A stretch of DNA of 64,000 nt from Cenococcum geophilum 1.58. Its lineage: Eukaryota; Ascomycota; Dothideomycetes; Gloniales; Gloniaceae. Positions 48,784-59,400 of this stretch are shown piece after piece. The stretch spans positions 2,170,001 through 2,234,000 of the forward strand of contig KV748195.1 of assembly GCA_001692895.1 (NCBI GenBank), given 5' to 3'. Within the stretch, counting starts at the first letter, position 1. Every line of letters begins with the position of its first letter. A program made the position numbers and the translations under genes. The notes beneath the pieces are model-generated. The model saw only the letters and a program-made list of their open reading frames with translations. It did not search any database and was not told the origin of the DNA.

Positions 48784-48797
48784 AGAGGGGGGGGTAA
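48784..48797 (+). promoter_or_regulatory. Gypsy-A copy 2 polypurine tract
   Basis: AGAGGGGGGGGTAA immediately before the 3' LTR. Confidence 0.8.
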
Positions 48798-49013
48798 TGT
48801 TACAGCACTGGCAGAACTTGGTTGGCAGAACTTGGCAGAACTTCGCGGTCACGTGACTAGAAGACCGCATAAAAAGAACCCTACTTCGACCAGCGCTGCT
48901 CTTCTTCTCCTTTCCTTTCTCTAGCTTTAGATCCTCGTTTATAGACTACCAATCATACAGGCTTGCGCGTCCCTCTTGCCGTGCTCGTGCCTCGATTGAC
49001 TAAGTCGCTAACA
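48798..49013 (+). repeat. Gypsy-A copy 2, 3' LTR (216 bp)
   Basis: Partner of 43133-43348. Some positions are less mutated here (for example CGACCAGCG versus TAACTAGCG, and CTCGATTGAC versus TTAATTAAC). Followed by the target duplicate GATTT. Confidence 0.93.
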
Positions 49014-49018
49014 GATTT

Positions 49019-51007
49019 TAGCTTAGCTAAGCCGCTTAAGGGTCTCCCGTATAAGCGGTACTAGGTATTAGTTTTTAATTATAATAGTATTAAGTCCTCT
49101 ATAGTTAATATAAAATTAAATACCTTCTTCTAGCTTTTTAGCGAGAAGGATAGGGGCGGCTATTAGTAATATACTAGGACGAATAAACCCTTTATTAAGG
49201 TGCTTATTAATATACTTTTTTATAACTAAAAGTTTGTCTTTTAATATTAGGTAGGGTCTCTTATAAAGTAGTATTTTTCTTTATTTAATATTAATGGTAT
49301 AGTTATTAGGTTAATATAGGGGGAGTATATCTGCGCCCTTTTATAAGTATATATTAATAAAGTTATAGTACCTCTTAAGGAGGAGCTTATGGAGTTCTTC
49401 GTTAGTAAGTCCTTTTTTTAGTTTTATAAACTTCTTAAAGTTTAAAGGTAAAAGTCTGTAGAGTTCTATAGGGGCGTTATCTTTTAAAAGGTCGACTATA
49501 TTTATTCTGTTACTATAGAGGACATAGTCCTATTCTTTATTAAGCTTATATAGTTATAATTAGGAAGCTATAGTAACGGTCTAGCCTTTCCTACATACTA
49601 TATAGTAGAAGGCCACGGCACTTACATAGTAGTAGTTAGTCGTAGGTGGAATAATAAGGGGTTTCTTAGGTTAATATCCTAGTAAGTAAATAGAGGTGGC
49701 TAGGCTATATCCTAGGCAAGTCTCTCTATAGTATTTAGAGTTAAAGGTTGCTTTTTCCCTTTCCTAGTTAATAATGGGGTTATATTATTTAAGCTAACTT
49801 ATTCTAAGAATAATAGGGTAGTTAGTAAGTAATGTAATATAGGCCTAAAGCTCTTCTTAGTGCCCGTTTATATTTAAGTAAAGTTATACTATGTAGGTAA
49901 TCTTCTATACGGTATAACTATTGTTAGTAAGTTATAGGGCGCGGGCTTTAGTAAGGGGTAAGGTAAATAGGTTATAAGTACGTATAAGTTAGGTATTTAT
50001 AAATTGGTTAATAGCTTTGCAGTTAATTATAGAACGGCTTTTATATTATTTTATAGCAGTAGTTCCTATTATAGGTAAAACTATCTATTTCCGTCCGTTT
50101 ATCTTTACTAAGTTATTCATTAAGTAGGCCGATATATAGATCCCTCCCTTATTAGGGCGTTTTAACCCGCAACTTAGGGCTAGAACTTAGCGTTTTCCAC
50201 TTCCGTATCTAATTTTACTGCTATTACTACGTCTTTATTTTATATAGTAGTGGTATATAGTAACGTATTTGGTGTTTAGGGCATTAAGTTAGGTATTAGG
50301 CGGCGGGTACTAAACCTAGCTATTAGGTAGTTTAGGTTATTGTAATAATAGCCTTTTTAACGGCATTTATAGCAGCGTCCTAATTTCTAGAGTAGCTTAT
50401 GCTCTCTATCTAGGAGTTTTTATAGAAAGGTTAGTATAAAGAGGTTAATATTAGCTCTAGTAGTACTTAAGGTAGTAGGCGTTAGTAGCTTAGTATATAT
50501 AGGTTTAGTAGGCCCAGAGGGCTTTTATAGAGAGGTCTTTAAGTAAGGGTTAGTAGTAGCAATTTAATTTAGTTGTTGTTTAATCTTCTATAGGGCTGCT
50601 ACTATCTTATAAATATTATTATAGTTATAGCTGGCGGCTACGTAACTAAGGCGATAAGTAACTTTTTTAAGGAGATCCTTTTAATCTTTAGTATCGTCTT
50701 AGGCGAGGGCTTTAGTGTATTTTTAGAATTTAATATAGAACTCGTTAAATGATTTAGTAGGGCTTATCTTTAGGGTATATAGTTTAGCTTAGTTAGTGGC
50801 TAGTAGGTTATAGTCGCGGTATATTAGGTTAAGATCGTTAAGGACTTCTTAGTAAGACTATTACTTTTAGGGGCTACTAGTCTCCTATTAGGCGAAGAGT
50901 CTATTAAATAGTGTACCCTTTATTCGCCCGATAATATAGCTAATCTTAGTATCTTCCGTAGGAAAAAGGTAGGCGCTCTAAGTTAGTTTCTCGCGGATTT
51001 GCATCTT
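49019..51007 (-). pseudogene. Gypsy-B a RT remainder, protease and gag part
   Basis: Continues the RT of Gypsy-B a after the Gypsy-A insertion (AGCTTAGCTAAGCCGCTTAA matches 59576 onward). RT N-terminal part is at about 49019-49330, protease near 50000, gag from about 50100 leftward to rightward. The gag zinc-knuckle region is near 50340-50400. Interrupted at 51008-51011 (CTAG) by the solo-LTR-like repeat. Confidence 0.75.
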
Positions 51008-51011
51008 CTAG

Positions 51012-51263
51012 TGTGGTGGTGTAGATTGGACGTCGCCTACTGTCTTGGCATTTTCCTATATTTATAGAGCCTTCGGCTTCCTTCCTTCTTCCCTCTATAA
51101 TACATATATATATTACAACCCTACTAGTTACCGGAAATACACTCTTTTCTTTCTTTCTTACTAATTGTTCTACTAACTGATTATGACCGACCGACCGACC
51201 GACCGACCGACAGACAGACAGCACTATAACTTTCCTATCTTAGAGAGGTCGTACCCTCCCACA
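51012..51263. mobile_element. Solo-LTR-like repeat, copy 2 (252 bp)
   Basis: TGTGGTGGTGTAG...CCCTCCCACA, flanked by CTAG on both sides (51008-51011, 51264-51267). Carries the same GCCTTCGGCTT and (CCGA)n(CAGA)n tract (about 51185-51220) as the copy at 19287. The minus-strand open frame at 50946-51224 crosses its left boundary and is spurious. Confidence 0.65.
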
Positions 51264-51289
51264 CTAGTGGCTGTATTCCTTACAGTCTC

Positions 51290-51451
51290 TATTACGGAAC
51301 GAGGTTAGGAGGCTCTATAAACGTTATAGCATTAACTATAGTATACAATAGGATATTGCACGAAGGTGTAAAGAGGTGTAAAAGGACCAGCACTCTATAT
51401 ACTGTAGGGTGCTAAGGCTCGCTAAGGGCCGCCAGGCCGGAATCCGTAACA
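51290..51451 (-). repeat. TRIM 3' LTR (162 bp)
   Basis: TATTACGGAACGAGG...GGAATCCGTAACA. Contains the GGCTCGCTAAGGGCC segment shared with the partner LTR. Confidence 0.88.
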
Positions 51452-51986
51452 CTACCCCCCCCTAATATAAAGCCGAAGTCCCTTAAGGTAGATCCTCCCT
51501 CTATACGGTGCTATAGTGCTCGCTAGTAACTAGTAGAGCTTATCAGAGGTGTTTACTGGCAGACGTTACTTAAACGGTTAACTAAGGTAATGATAATTCG
51601 GTAGGTAGATTAATAGCTTAATATCTAAGGTATCTTATAACTATTCTTCTAAGCTCGTTAAGTCGTAGATAACTGTTTATAGTTCTAGTTTAAAGTAGTA
51701 TCCTTATAGTAAGACAGTGAGGTACTAGTCTTGCTTATAGCGGAAGGTACTAGTCTTACTTACAGCGAGACAGGTATAGGTACTAGTATTAGATAGGCGT
51801 TATTGTAGTTATATACGCAGGCAGGTGGAATTATAGAGCAGTAATAAATAGGGACGTTAATGCGGTAGCAATTAAGAGGTAGATTAAGGGATCAAATTGT
51901 CGTCCAACGGTCGGCATGGGTTAAAGTCGTCACATCGGCTCTATGGCGGTAGGCAGGCCTATGCAAGCCGTTAGGGTATAATATAA

Positions 51987-52148
51987 TATTACGGAACGAG
52001 GTTAAAAGGCTCTGTAAACGTTATAGCATTAACTATAGTATATGACAGGATATTATACAAAGGTATAAAGAGGTGCGAAGGGACCAGCACTCTATATACC
52101 GTAGGGTGCTAAGGCTCGCTAAGGGCCGCCAGGCCGGAATCTGTGATA
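51987..52148 (-). repeat. TRIM 5' LTR (162 bp)
   Basis: Same length as its partner; ends GGAATCTGTGATA. The differences seen are transitions. Confidence 0.88.
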
Positions 52149-52153
52149 GTCTC

Positions 52154-53019
52154 TTTAGAAGACTAGGGGATTAGGGTAGCGTACATTAAATCCTATAGTG
52201 GCAGTTTGGGTCCGATTATTATAGCTTTTATTATTACTACTTTAGTAGGGGTTTTTATTAGGTAAAGCTACTTAGCGCTAACCCTCTATTAAGTATTAAG
52301 TAGGTAAAGTTGCCGGGGGCGTAAAGACTTAGGTAGCGTTATATATAGTAAAGAGGTGTCTAGCGTTGTTATAAATGTGCTTATTAAGCTAAGATTATAG
52401 GTATTTAATTATGCCTTCTTTTTTAGTAACTGTAGCAATTAGTATAATCTTATTCTTCTTTAACTATTAAACGTCACGTTTAGACACGCGGAGGTTGTCT
52501 TTGGTTTCTTAACGTATATTATTAGTAAGCGCCTTATAAGCTTATAGGTCTTAGATAATATCGCGATTTTAGGCAGTATATATCTTAGCTTATATAAGCT
52601 TTAGGTAGTAGTTCTATAAAAGGCGGTAGTATTTATTAGGGTCTTATGCTACCATTTTTATAAATGTCTTAGCGTCTTATATTTTAATTTTAATAGGTAG
52701 TAGCCCTTCTATTTGCTTATCCGTAGTTATATAGTTAATAAAAAATAAAATATTATCGGTGTCTATCTCCTTAGGGGTTAAGGCTAATAAATCGAATTCT
52801 TCTGGAATTAATTGGCGTCGTAGGTTAAGTATAGGTATTGGATTATTTTTTAGGTTCAATATAGTAGCTAATAAGGAATATCGTCTTATTATTATGGGTT
52901 CCTTAAAAGTATAAAGTAAGGTAATTTATAGATATGCTGCTTCTAGCAACGCCTATAGTATTATAAAGATATAGAATTGGTTATAGGCTAAGCGTTAGTA
53001 GTAAAAAGGCGTAACGTAA
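52154..53019 (-). pseudogene. Gypsy-B a gag N-terminal part and leader
   Basis: Minus strand. The gag N-terminus is open at 52677-52859 (60 codons: NLRRQL, LLALTPKE, NILFFINYITTDK) and aligns with 21390-21600 of copy c. The coiled-coil-like part follows at about 52440-52520. Leader at about 52880-53019 with the primer-binding site copy GCGTAACGT next to the LTR. Cut on the left by the TRIM. Confidence 0.75.
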
Positions 53020-53212
53020 TGTTATGGAACGAGGGCAGTGGCTATAGAGCGTATGTATTCAAGGAGTCTACAAGACGTTACACGATCGATCGTAAGGGTT
53101 GAGGGCGTAAGGAGGTAATATACCTACGCGTAGCTGACATAAGCTGTACGCGAGGTGTACGCGAGAGTACGGGGCTCTCCTATGGAGGCCCCTGCGGTAG
53201 GGTTCCGTGACA
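53020..53212 (-). repeat. Gypsy-B a 5' LTR (193 bp)
   Basis: TGTTATGGAACGAGG...GGTTCCGTGACA, followed by the target duplicate ACCCT. One of the least mutated Gypsy-B LTRs. Confidence 0.92.
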
Positions 53213-53217
53213 ACCCT

Positions 53218-55990
53218 TTAGTTTATAGTTAGTCTCCATAGGCACTACTTTATTATTAAAGATATTAGGACTAAGGTTTAGAGCAGTAGTCCTAGCGCCT
53301 TAAGGCGTAATAGCCCTATCCTTACCTTTAGTATAGCCTTTAGAACTATACTTAGTTAATAAAGGAGCGCTAAAAGTTATACCCTCGTTTTCTAGATCTA
53401 AACTTAGGTCTTTAAGATATTCTAAGTTATCTACGGGACGCCTATAGCCTTATTTATTTACTAAAAAGTAAAACCTTACCCTAAATACCTCTTATTTAAA
53501 TTCCTTAAGCTCTTTAAAACTATTATAAACAGCCTCAGCAATACGCGCCCTATATCTTTTCTAAAATACTTCGTATTTAATATTTAAGGTAAGATCTAGG
53601 ATTATCCGCTATTCTACCCTTACTTAGGGATTATCCCATAAAAGTCTTCCAACTAAAGTATTTAAAAGGGCACTCTTTGCCTATAGTTATATATAGGCCG
53701 GGAATTTATATAAAGGAATACTAGTAATAGATTTACTAGTAAGAGTTAAAACTAGGGGAAGACTAATTAGGTTTATCTATATAACCTCCTACTAGCTCTT
53801 AAGCCTAGGGATTTCTAATTTCCTAGTATTTAGTAGGATTGCGATTAAGTCTAGAGTAATAATTAAGCGGCTTAATATTGCTTAAGATGCTCCTTATATA
53901 ATAGTAGCTTTTATAAACCGTACTTCTCTAGTTTTTAACATAATAGGCATCTAGTTAAGCTTAAACTTCTTAATATTAGCCTTAGTTTAGGCCGTCTCTA
54001 TATTCTTAATACGCCTCCTATTATTAAGTTCTCTACGCTTTTAAAGTAAATCTACCTATTCTAGTATATGCTAATATATTCTAGGTAGGAGTTCTATATA
54101 AGACTAACTCCCCCTTTTAACTAAGAAAATATAAGAATAAAGCCAGCTATCTTTAGGATTTGGCCCTCCTTTATATATTTAGAGAAGATTAATTTCCAAG
54201 TTCCATTTTTTAGGAAGATAACCATTAAGAAACTAAAGCGCGTAGCTTAGATATACAATAAAATAAATAGCATTATTAGTGCGTAAAGCCACGGTATATC
54301 TATAGTGCTCTAAATCTATATAAACCACCTATTATAATAAGGAATAACACATAGTCTAAAGGATACTATCTTTCTCTTCCCTAGTAGTTTTTCGCAAATA
54401 GTACTCGTATATATTAAACTCTTCCTTAAAAATGCCTAGAATTCTAATATCTTCCTACTATTTAAATAAATTGGCGTAGTAGATTCCGAGTAGGTCCTAT
54501 TTAAGTTCCCCTTTTAAGCCTAATATAAGCTTTCTTAATCCCACGCGGTCTACTAGATAATTGCTAGGCTATATAATAAAATAAGTGTAAATTCTAAGGT
54601 TACCATTTGCATACTCTAAGCGACTATTCTTTTTAAACCAGAAATAGGAGCTTTTAGCCAACTAGAGAATGTTAACAGTATCGTAGTTCTTAGAGACTAA
54701 GTAGATTCGTAAATATAAATTAGTAGAAAAAACGCTGGCATCTAATTCTAATAACCCTATAAATTTTTAAAGATACATCTGGTATAATACGCGGACTTCT
54801 ATTCTATTTCCTTACTAGGCCGTAATAAATTAGTGCAAGATAGAAAAGATACCATCTTTTAGCTCTTTCTTAGAATTAAGGGCCTTAATTAATTTAGCTA
54901 GCGTTTTAGAATAACACGAGCATTTTATTTTCCGCTTCGGCTGTGCTTTTATAACAATTACCTCTCCTTTAGCAATTATTATTTCTTTTCCCTTCCGCCT
55001 ATTAGCTCTACTAAAAGCTAAAGGCTCCGCAGGTCCTATCTTTAGCTTTATTCTTAGGGATTTCCTAAAAGCTTTCTTAGCCCTACGTTTTTATAGGGAG
55101 CTAGCAACAAGGTTATTCTCTAAAGATGTAAATTTATTAGATTTAGAGTCTTCTCCTTATACTTTAGGTACTTTGCCTCCAAATAGAAACGAGCTACGCA
55201 GCATTTTTACGTTTAAGCCTTTAACCTGCTTAAAAGGTAATAGTAGAGGTACTAGAGCAACTAGCTCTAGTATAGATTCCTCTTTAGTTTTAATAGTTAA
55301 GGCTAGTACTAAAAGCTTAGAGCTTTAGCTTAGATAATAAGCAAGCTTTTATTTCTTAATTAATTCCTTATTAACTACTAATCCAAATTTATAGGCAGTA
55401 AGAAAGTCTAAGGGTATTAGGCATAGGGTCCTTAAAATCCTAACCGTTAAGAGTTTTAGGCGGCTTAGCATTGCATTATTAATTATTTTTAACGTATCCT
55501 TAGAGATTTAACTTCTTTTTACCTAATTAATAAAGATACGGATGCTTTTTAGTGTGTAATACGTATAAAAGAGCTTATAGGGACCTTCTAAAAGTTCCTC
55601 TCTTTACTCCTTCTTAATTATATTTCGCACTGCCTTAATCTTATTAATTTTATAGGTAATCTTAGAGAGCTTTCTAATATCCGCAAAGGCATTTTCCTAA
55701 TATTTATTTCCTAAATTTCTCTTAAGCTTATTATCCTTCTTAATTTTAACTATTGTATTTTTTGTAGCCTTAACCACATTATACTACTAGTTTATAATAG
55801 CCTATATTAAACTATAATAGATATTCACGCGTTAATTAACTAGGTGGCTTTGGGCGGCCCTAAGAATAACCTCTATTATTTGCGCCTTTCCTTAGTATAT
55901 AAGGGCTATTAACTAAATAGTAGGAGGCAGAGGTATAGAAGGTAGAGGTAGCGGCTTTCCTTTTAAGCGGAGTTCTATAGTTCTAGACAT
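53218..55990 (-). pseudogene. Unknown long ORF, N-terminal and central part (about 925 codons)
   Basis: An ATG at 55988-55990 (minus strand) opens a frame that can be followed for 2.77 kb with interruptions almost only at TAA/TAG. It then continues for about 150 codons at 39864-39415, giving a protein of roughly 1,070 residues. It begins MSRTIELRLKGKPLPLP and has a basic centre near 54950 (KRKIKCSCYSKTLAKLIKAL). It contains no helicase, RT, integrase or transposase motif that I can see. It faces the RecQ-like pseudogene tail to tail. Its RIP load implies that it was repeated in the genome, so an unrecognised mobile-element protein or a subtelomeric multicopy gene is likely. Confidence 0.6.
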
Positions 55991-56282
55991 TTTTATAATA
56001 ATATATCGTATATATAACAGGCGTATAGGTAGTATTTTAAGATAAGAGTTATAACAGTGTCTTCTTAACGTAAGAGAAAAGTAAATAGGCGCGTATAACT
56101 AAATAAGATAAAATAATAAGAAATTAAAATAGAGGCCTTATAGTATTTTCCAGAAAAAGGTAAATTAAAAAGGACTATTACGTAAATTGTTAACATGTTA
56201 AGGAACTTTAACTAGTAGTTAAAGTTGTCTAATTAGTTAGATTTTCCTTACTAAAACTTTTCTATAATAATAATATTAGTTA
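55991..56282. promoter_or_regulatory. Upstream region of the unknown ORF with a 23-bp palindrome
   Basis: AT-rich. The palindrome AACTTTAAC...GTTAAAGTT lies at 56204-56226 followed by TCTAATTAGTTAG, a ~75-bp match to the 3' region of Gypsy-B. No gene seen. Confidence 0.45.
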
Positions 56283-56287
56283 GTACT

Positions 56288-56480
56288 TATTACGGGACAG
56301 GGGTAGTAGCTACAGAGTGTATGTATTTAAGGAGTTTATAAAACGTTATATAATCGATTATAAGGGTCGAGGGCTTAAGCAGGTAATAGACCTACGCGTA
56401 GCTAATATAAGCTATACGCAAGGTGCACGTAAAAGCACGGGGCTCTCCTATAGAGGCCCCTACGATAGGGTTCTATAATA
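56288..56480 (-). repeat. Gypsy-B b 3' LTR (193 bp)
   Basis: TATTACGGGACAGGGG...GTTCTATAATA followed by CTACCCCCCC (polypurine tract on the minus strand). Confidence 0.92.
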
Positions 56481-59400
56481 CTACCCCCCCTCCTATTTAG
56501 CCGGAGCTCCGGCGACGCTGTGGTTACTATATATATATAGAAGGGACACTTAAGGTATAGAAAAGAAGAAAAAGGGGGGTATTACTAAAGGCTTAAAATA
56601 ACGTTATATAATAAGGCTTAGCATCTAAAAATCTAACCAATTAGATAACTTTAACCGCTGGTTAAAGTTCCTAAATATCTTAATAATATTCCGGTCACGT
56701 AATCGCACTCTACTACAATCTAACGGCAATTTAATGACAATTTGCCCTTACGTAGTAATATATAACGGTTTAACTCTATAAGGGCTCCTATAGAGAATTA
56801 GGTATAAAATCTCTATTTAGGCCTAGTTTCTATAGGTTCGCGTAGTAAAAGTTGCTAATTAAACCCTTTGCATTTTTAAAGTCTTCCTATAGTTACTATT
56901 CTAGCTAATTTATGTTAAATCCTGTATATATAGCTCTATAGTAAAGCCGTCGTCCTCTACCTTTACTAAAGTATTTAGAGTTAATAATTCGTTTAATAGT
57001 CCACTCCTTATAGTTTTTATCTTTGTTCTTATCTCGGATTAATACTAGTAGGGGTTTAAGCTATATCTGCCCTAGTAAGGGATTAGGCTAATAGAGGTGT
57101 AGTAGCTATAGGTAAAATACAGGCTATATCCTATAGGTGGTTAGGGTAGGTAGAAGTTTTAGCTTATATACGGCTCCCCTATTAATAACTTGTTTAATTA
57201 AATAGGGGCTAAGGTTTTTATAATTAAGTGACTTTATAGGCCTCTACGTAGAGATATTATATATATTTAGCTATACCTAGTTACTAATACGCATCTCCGG
57301 TAGTAGCGTTCTATAACAGTTAGTAAAGTAGGCCTACTTTACTTAAGCCTAGGCCATTTCTCCCTTGCAGTAGTCAAGTAGATTTTTTATATAATCTGCA
57401 TACTGGTTAGTAAGTAGTATCTTAAGGCGTTTTCTATATAGCAGTTTCTTATTAATAGGTTCTAGTGGCTCTATACTAGATTAGGGGTAATAACCCTTAT
57501 TTATAAAAAAAATAGAGTAAGTCCTATAGTGGTTAAGATATAGTTATTCGCTATAAATTTACCTATTAGGAGGTAATCTATCCAGTTATCTTAACTATAG
57601 GAGATTACCTATTATAGGTACGCTTTTATACTAGCATTAGCGTTTTCTAGTTACTTAGCAGTTTTATAGTAGAAGGATATAGATATCTTAACGGAGATAC
57701 TAAGGCATTAGTAGATTTATCTCTATATATTAGAGTTAAATTATATACCTTAGTTAGATGTAATTAAGTTAGGTAACCTATATAGTTAGTAAACTTTATA
57801 AAAAAAAGGCGTTAGAAACGTTGCTAATGGCTATGCCTTTAGTTAGGACGTAGTGGCGCTCTTTTATAAGTTGGTATATTATTATAAGGATATTCTTATA
57901 AATACGGCCGTATTATTTATAGGGTAGTAGGTTAATAATAAAATCTATAGTAATATCTGCCTATTATTATATAGATACTAGTAGAGGGTGCAGTAGTCCT
58001 TAGTACTTTATATTAAAGGCCTTAGCGCGCTTATAACTATAGTAGGCGCCTATAAAGCGTTTAACTAAGTCTATTATTTTTGGCTAGAAGTAGTATCGGC
58101 TAAGAAGCTTATAGGTTCCTCTTTTACCTAGGTGGTCGCTTAATCGGAAGTTATAGGCTATTTAGATTAGTTGCCATTATAGATTTTCTAAGTTAGGGAT
58201 AAATAGGCGGCCTTTATAATAGAGCCTATTCTCTTTTACTTCTAAGGCTATTATATTAATCTAGCCTAAGCTTTAGAGGTTAGTAGGTAGCGTATAGGCG
58301 CTAGCGGTCTTTGCGGTAATAAGTTAATATAGTAATAGGTTAATAGAGGTATTATATACCGTAGTAATAAGCTTATTAATTTTAGGAGGTAACTTTAATT
58401 CTATAGTATAAAGCTAAGGTATAATTAACTTTATTATAGGTAGTATACCTAAGGCTAAATTTCGTGCTTTTAGGATCGTTTGTTATTAGAACTAATTATA
58501 AGGGTTATTTTTAGACTAAAGAAGGTCTTATAAGCGGCGTATTAAGCTATTAGGTTTAGTGCCTTATACTTCTAATCTATATATAATTTTAAAGTTAAAA
58601 CTAAAGAGGAACTTATTTTAACGTACTTAGCATTAGTTTAGCTGCTTTATAGTTATAAAGTACTTAAGGTTATAATAGTCTATAAGAACTTTAGTTGGCT
58701 AGTTAGGCTCTAATAAAGAGAGTTCTAGTTAAAATTCTTTAAACGCTTATATAATTATAAGGAGTTCTTTATTATAGATCTTATAGTTATACTTTTATAG
58801 TATAAGCTTAGATAAGTAGAATATAACTAGGTAAAGGAGACCGTTATTACCTATTTAGAAGATAATACCTACGTTAACATAGTCTAAGGAGTTAGTTTTA
58901 AGATAAAGTTATTATCCTAGTATAAAGTAAGCTAGGATAGATACTTTAGTAAAGGTGTTTTTAAGGTCTTAAAACGCCTTCTTGTATTTAGGCGTCTAGG
59001 TAAAGCGTAGGTATATTTTTCTTCCTTTTATAAAAAGGCCCTTTATTTATATTATTGCTATAAGTAATGCTACTATGCCTAAGAAGTTGTATATAAATTT
59101 TTAATAGAAGTTAAAAACAACTAAAAAAGGCTTATACGTCCTTAATATAGTTAGGGGCTTACTATTTAGTAATTATATATATCTTCTTAGGGTCTATACG
59201 GACACTCTTAGTAATAATAATTAGTTTAAGGTATTTTACTTTTATAACTAAGAATTTGTACTTCTTTAAATTAATATAAAGTCCTACGTCCCTAAGGCGC
59301 TATAGGACCTTTTAAACGTGTTTGGTATACTTAAAAGGGTTATTACTATAAATAAGTATATCGCCTAGGTACGCAGAGTAGAAGTTATTAAAGTAGTTCT

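Larger units (their letters stand above)
43133..49013 (+). mobile_element. Gypsy-A copy 2, full length (5,881 bp)
   Basis: Two 216-bp LTRs, a perfect 5-bp duplication GATTT, primer-binding site, gag, pol with chromodomain, and polypurine tract. The least decayed retroelement here: long stretches of gag and pol are still readable and the LTRs differ by about 11 transitions and no transversions that I could find. It is inserted in the RT of Gypsy-B a. It is still inactive because of many TAA/TAG codons and the YLDN active site. Confidence 0.95.
51290..52148 (-). mobile_element. TRIM-like miniature LTR element (859 bp)
   Basis: Two 162-bp LTRs (51290-51451 and 51987-52148), perfect 5-bp duplication GTCTC (51285-51289, 52149-52153) and only 535 bp between the LTRs, with no coding frame. 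The C-run ACTACCCCCCCC just inside the left LTR is the polypurine tract of a minus-strand element. GTATAATAT (51976-51984), 2 nt from the right LTR, pairs with ATATTATAC inside that LTR (52050-52058). LTR tips (ATTACGGAACGAGG and TCCGTAACA) match those of Gypsy-B. Confidence 0.85.
39870..53212 (-). mobile_element. Gypsy-B copy a with three nested insertions (13,343 bp)
   Basis: Minus-strand element with LTRs at 39870-40055 and 53020-53212 and a perfect 5-bp duplication ACCCT. It is interrupted by Gypsy-A (43133-49013), a solo-LTR-like repeat (51012-51263) and a TRIM (51290-52148). Without them and their target duplicates it is about 6.34 kb, as in copies b and c. It sits inside the unknown minus-strand ORF. 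Confidence 0.92.

Noticed and set aside
50946..51224. 92-codon minus-strand open frame
   Set aside because: It crosses the border between Gypsy-B gag and the solo-LTR-like repeat and includes the (CCGA)n microsatellite.
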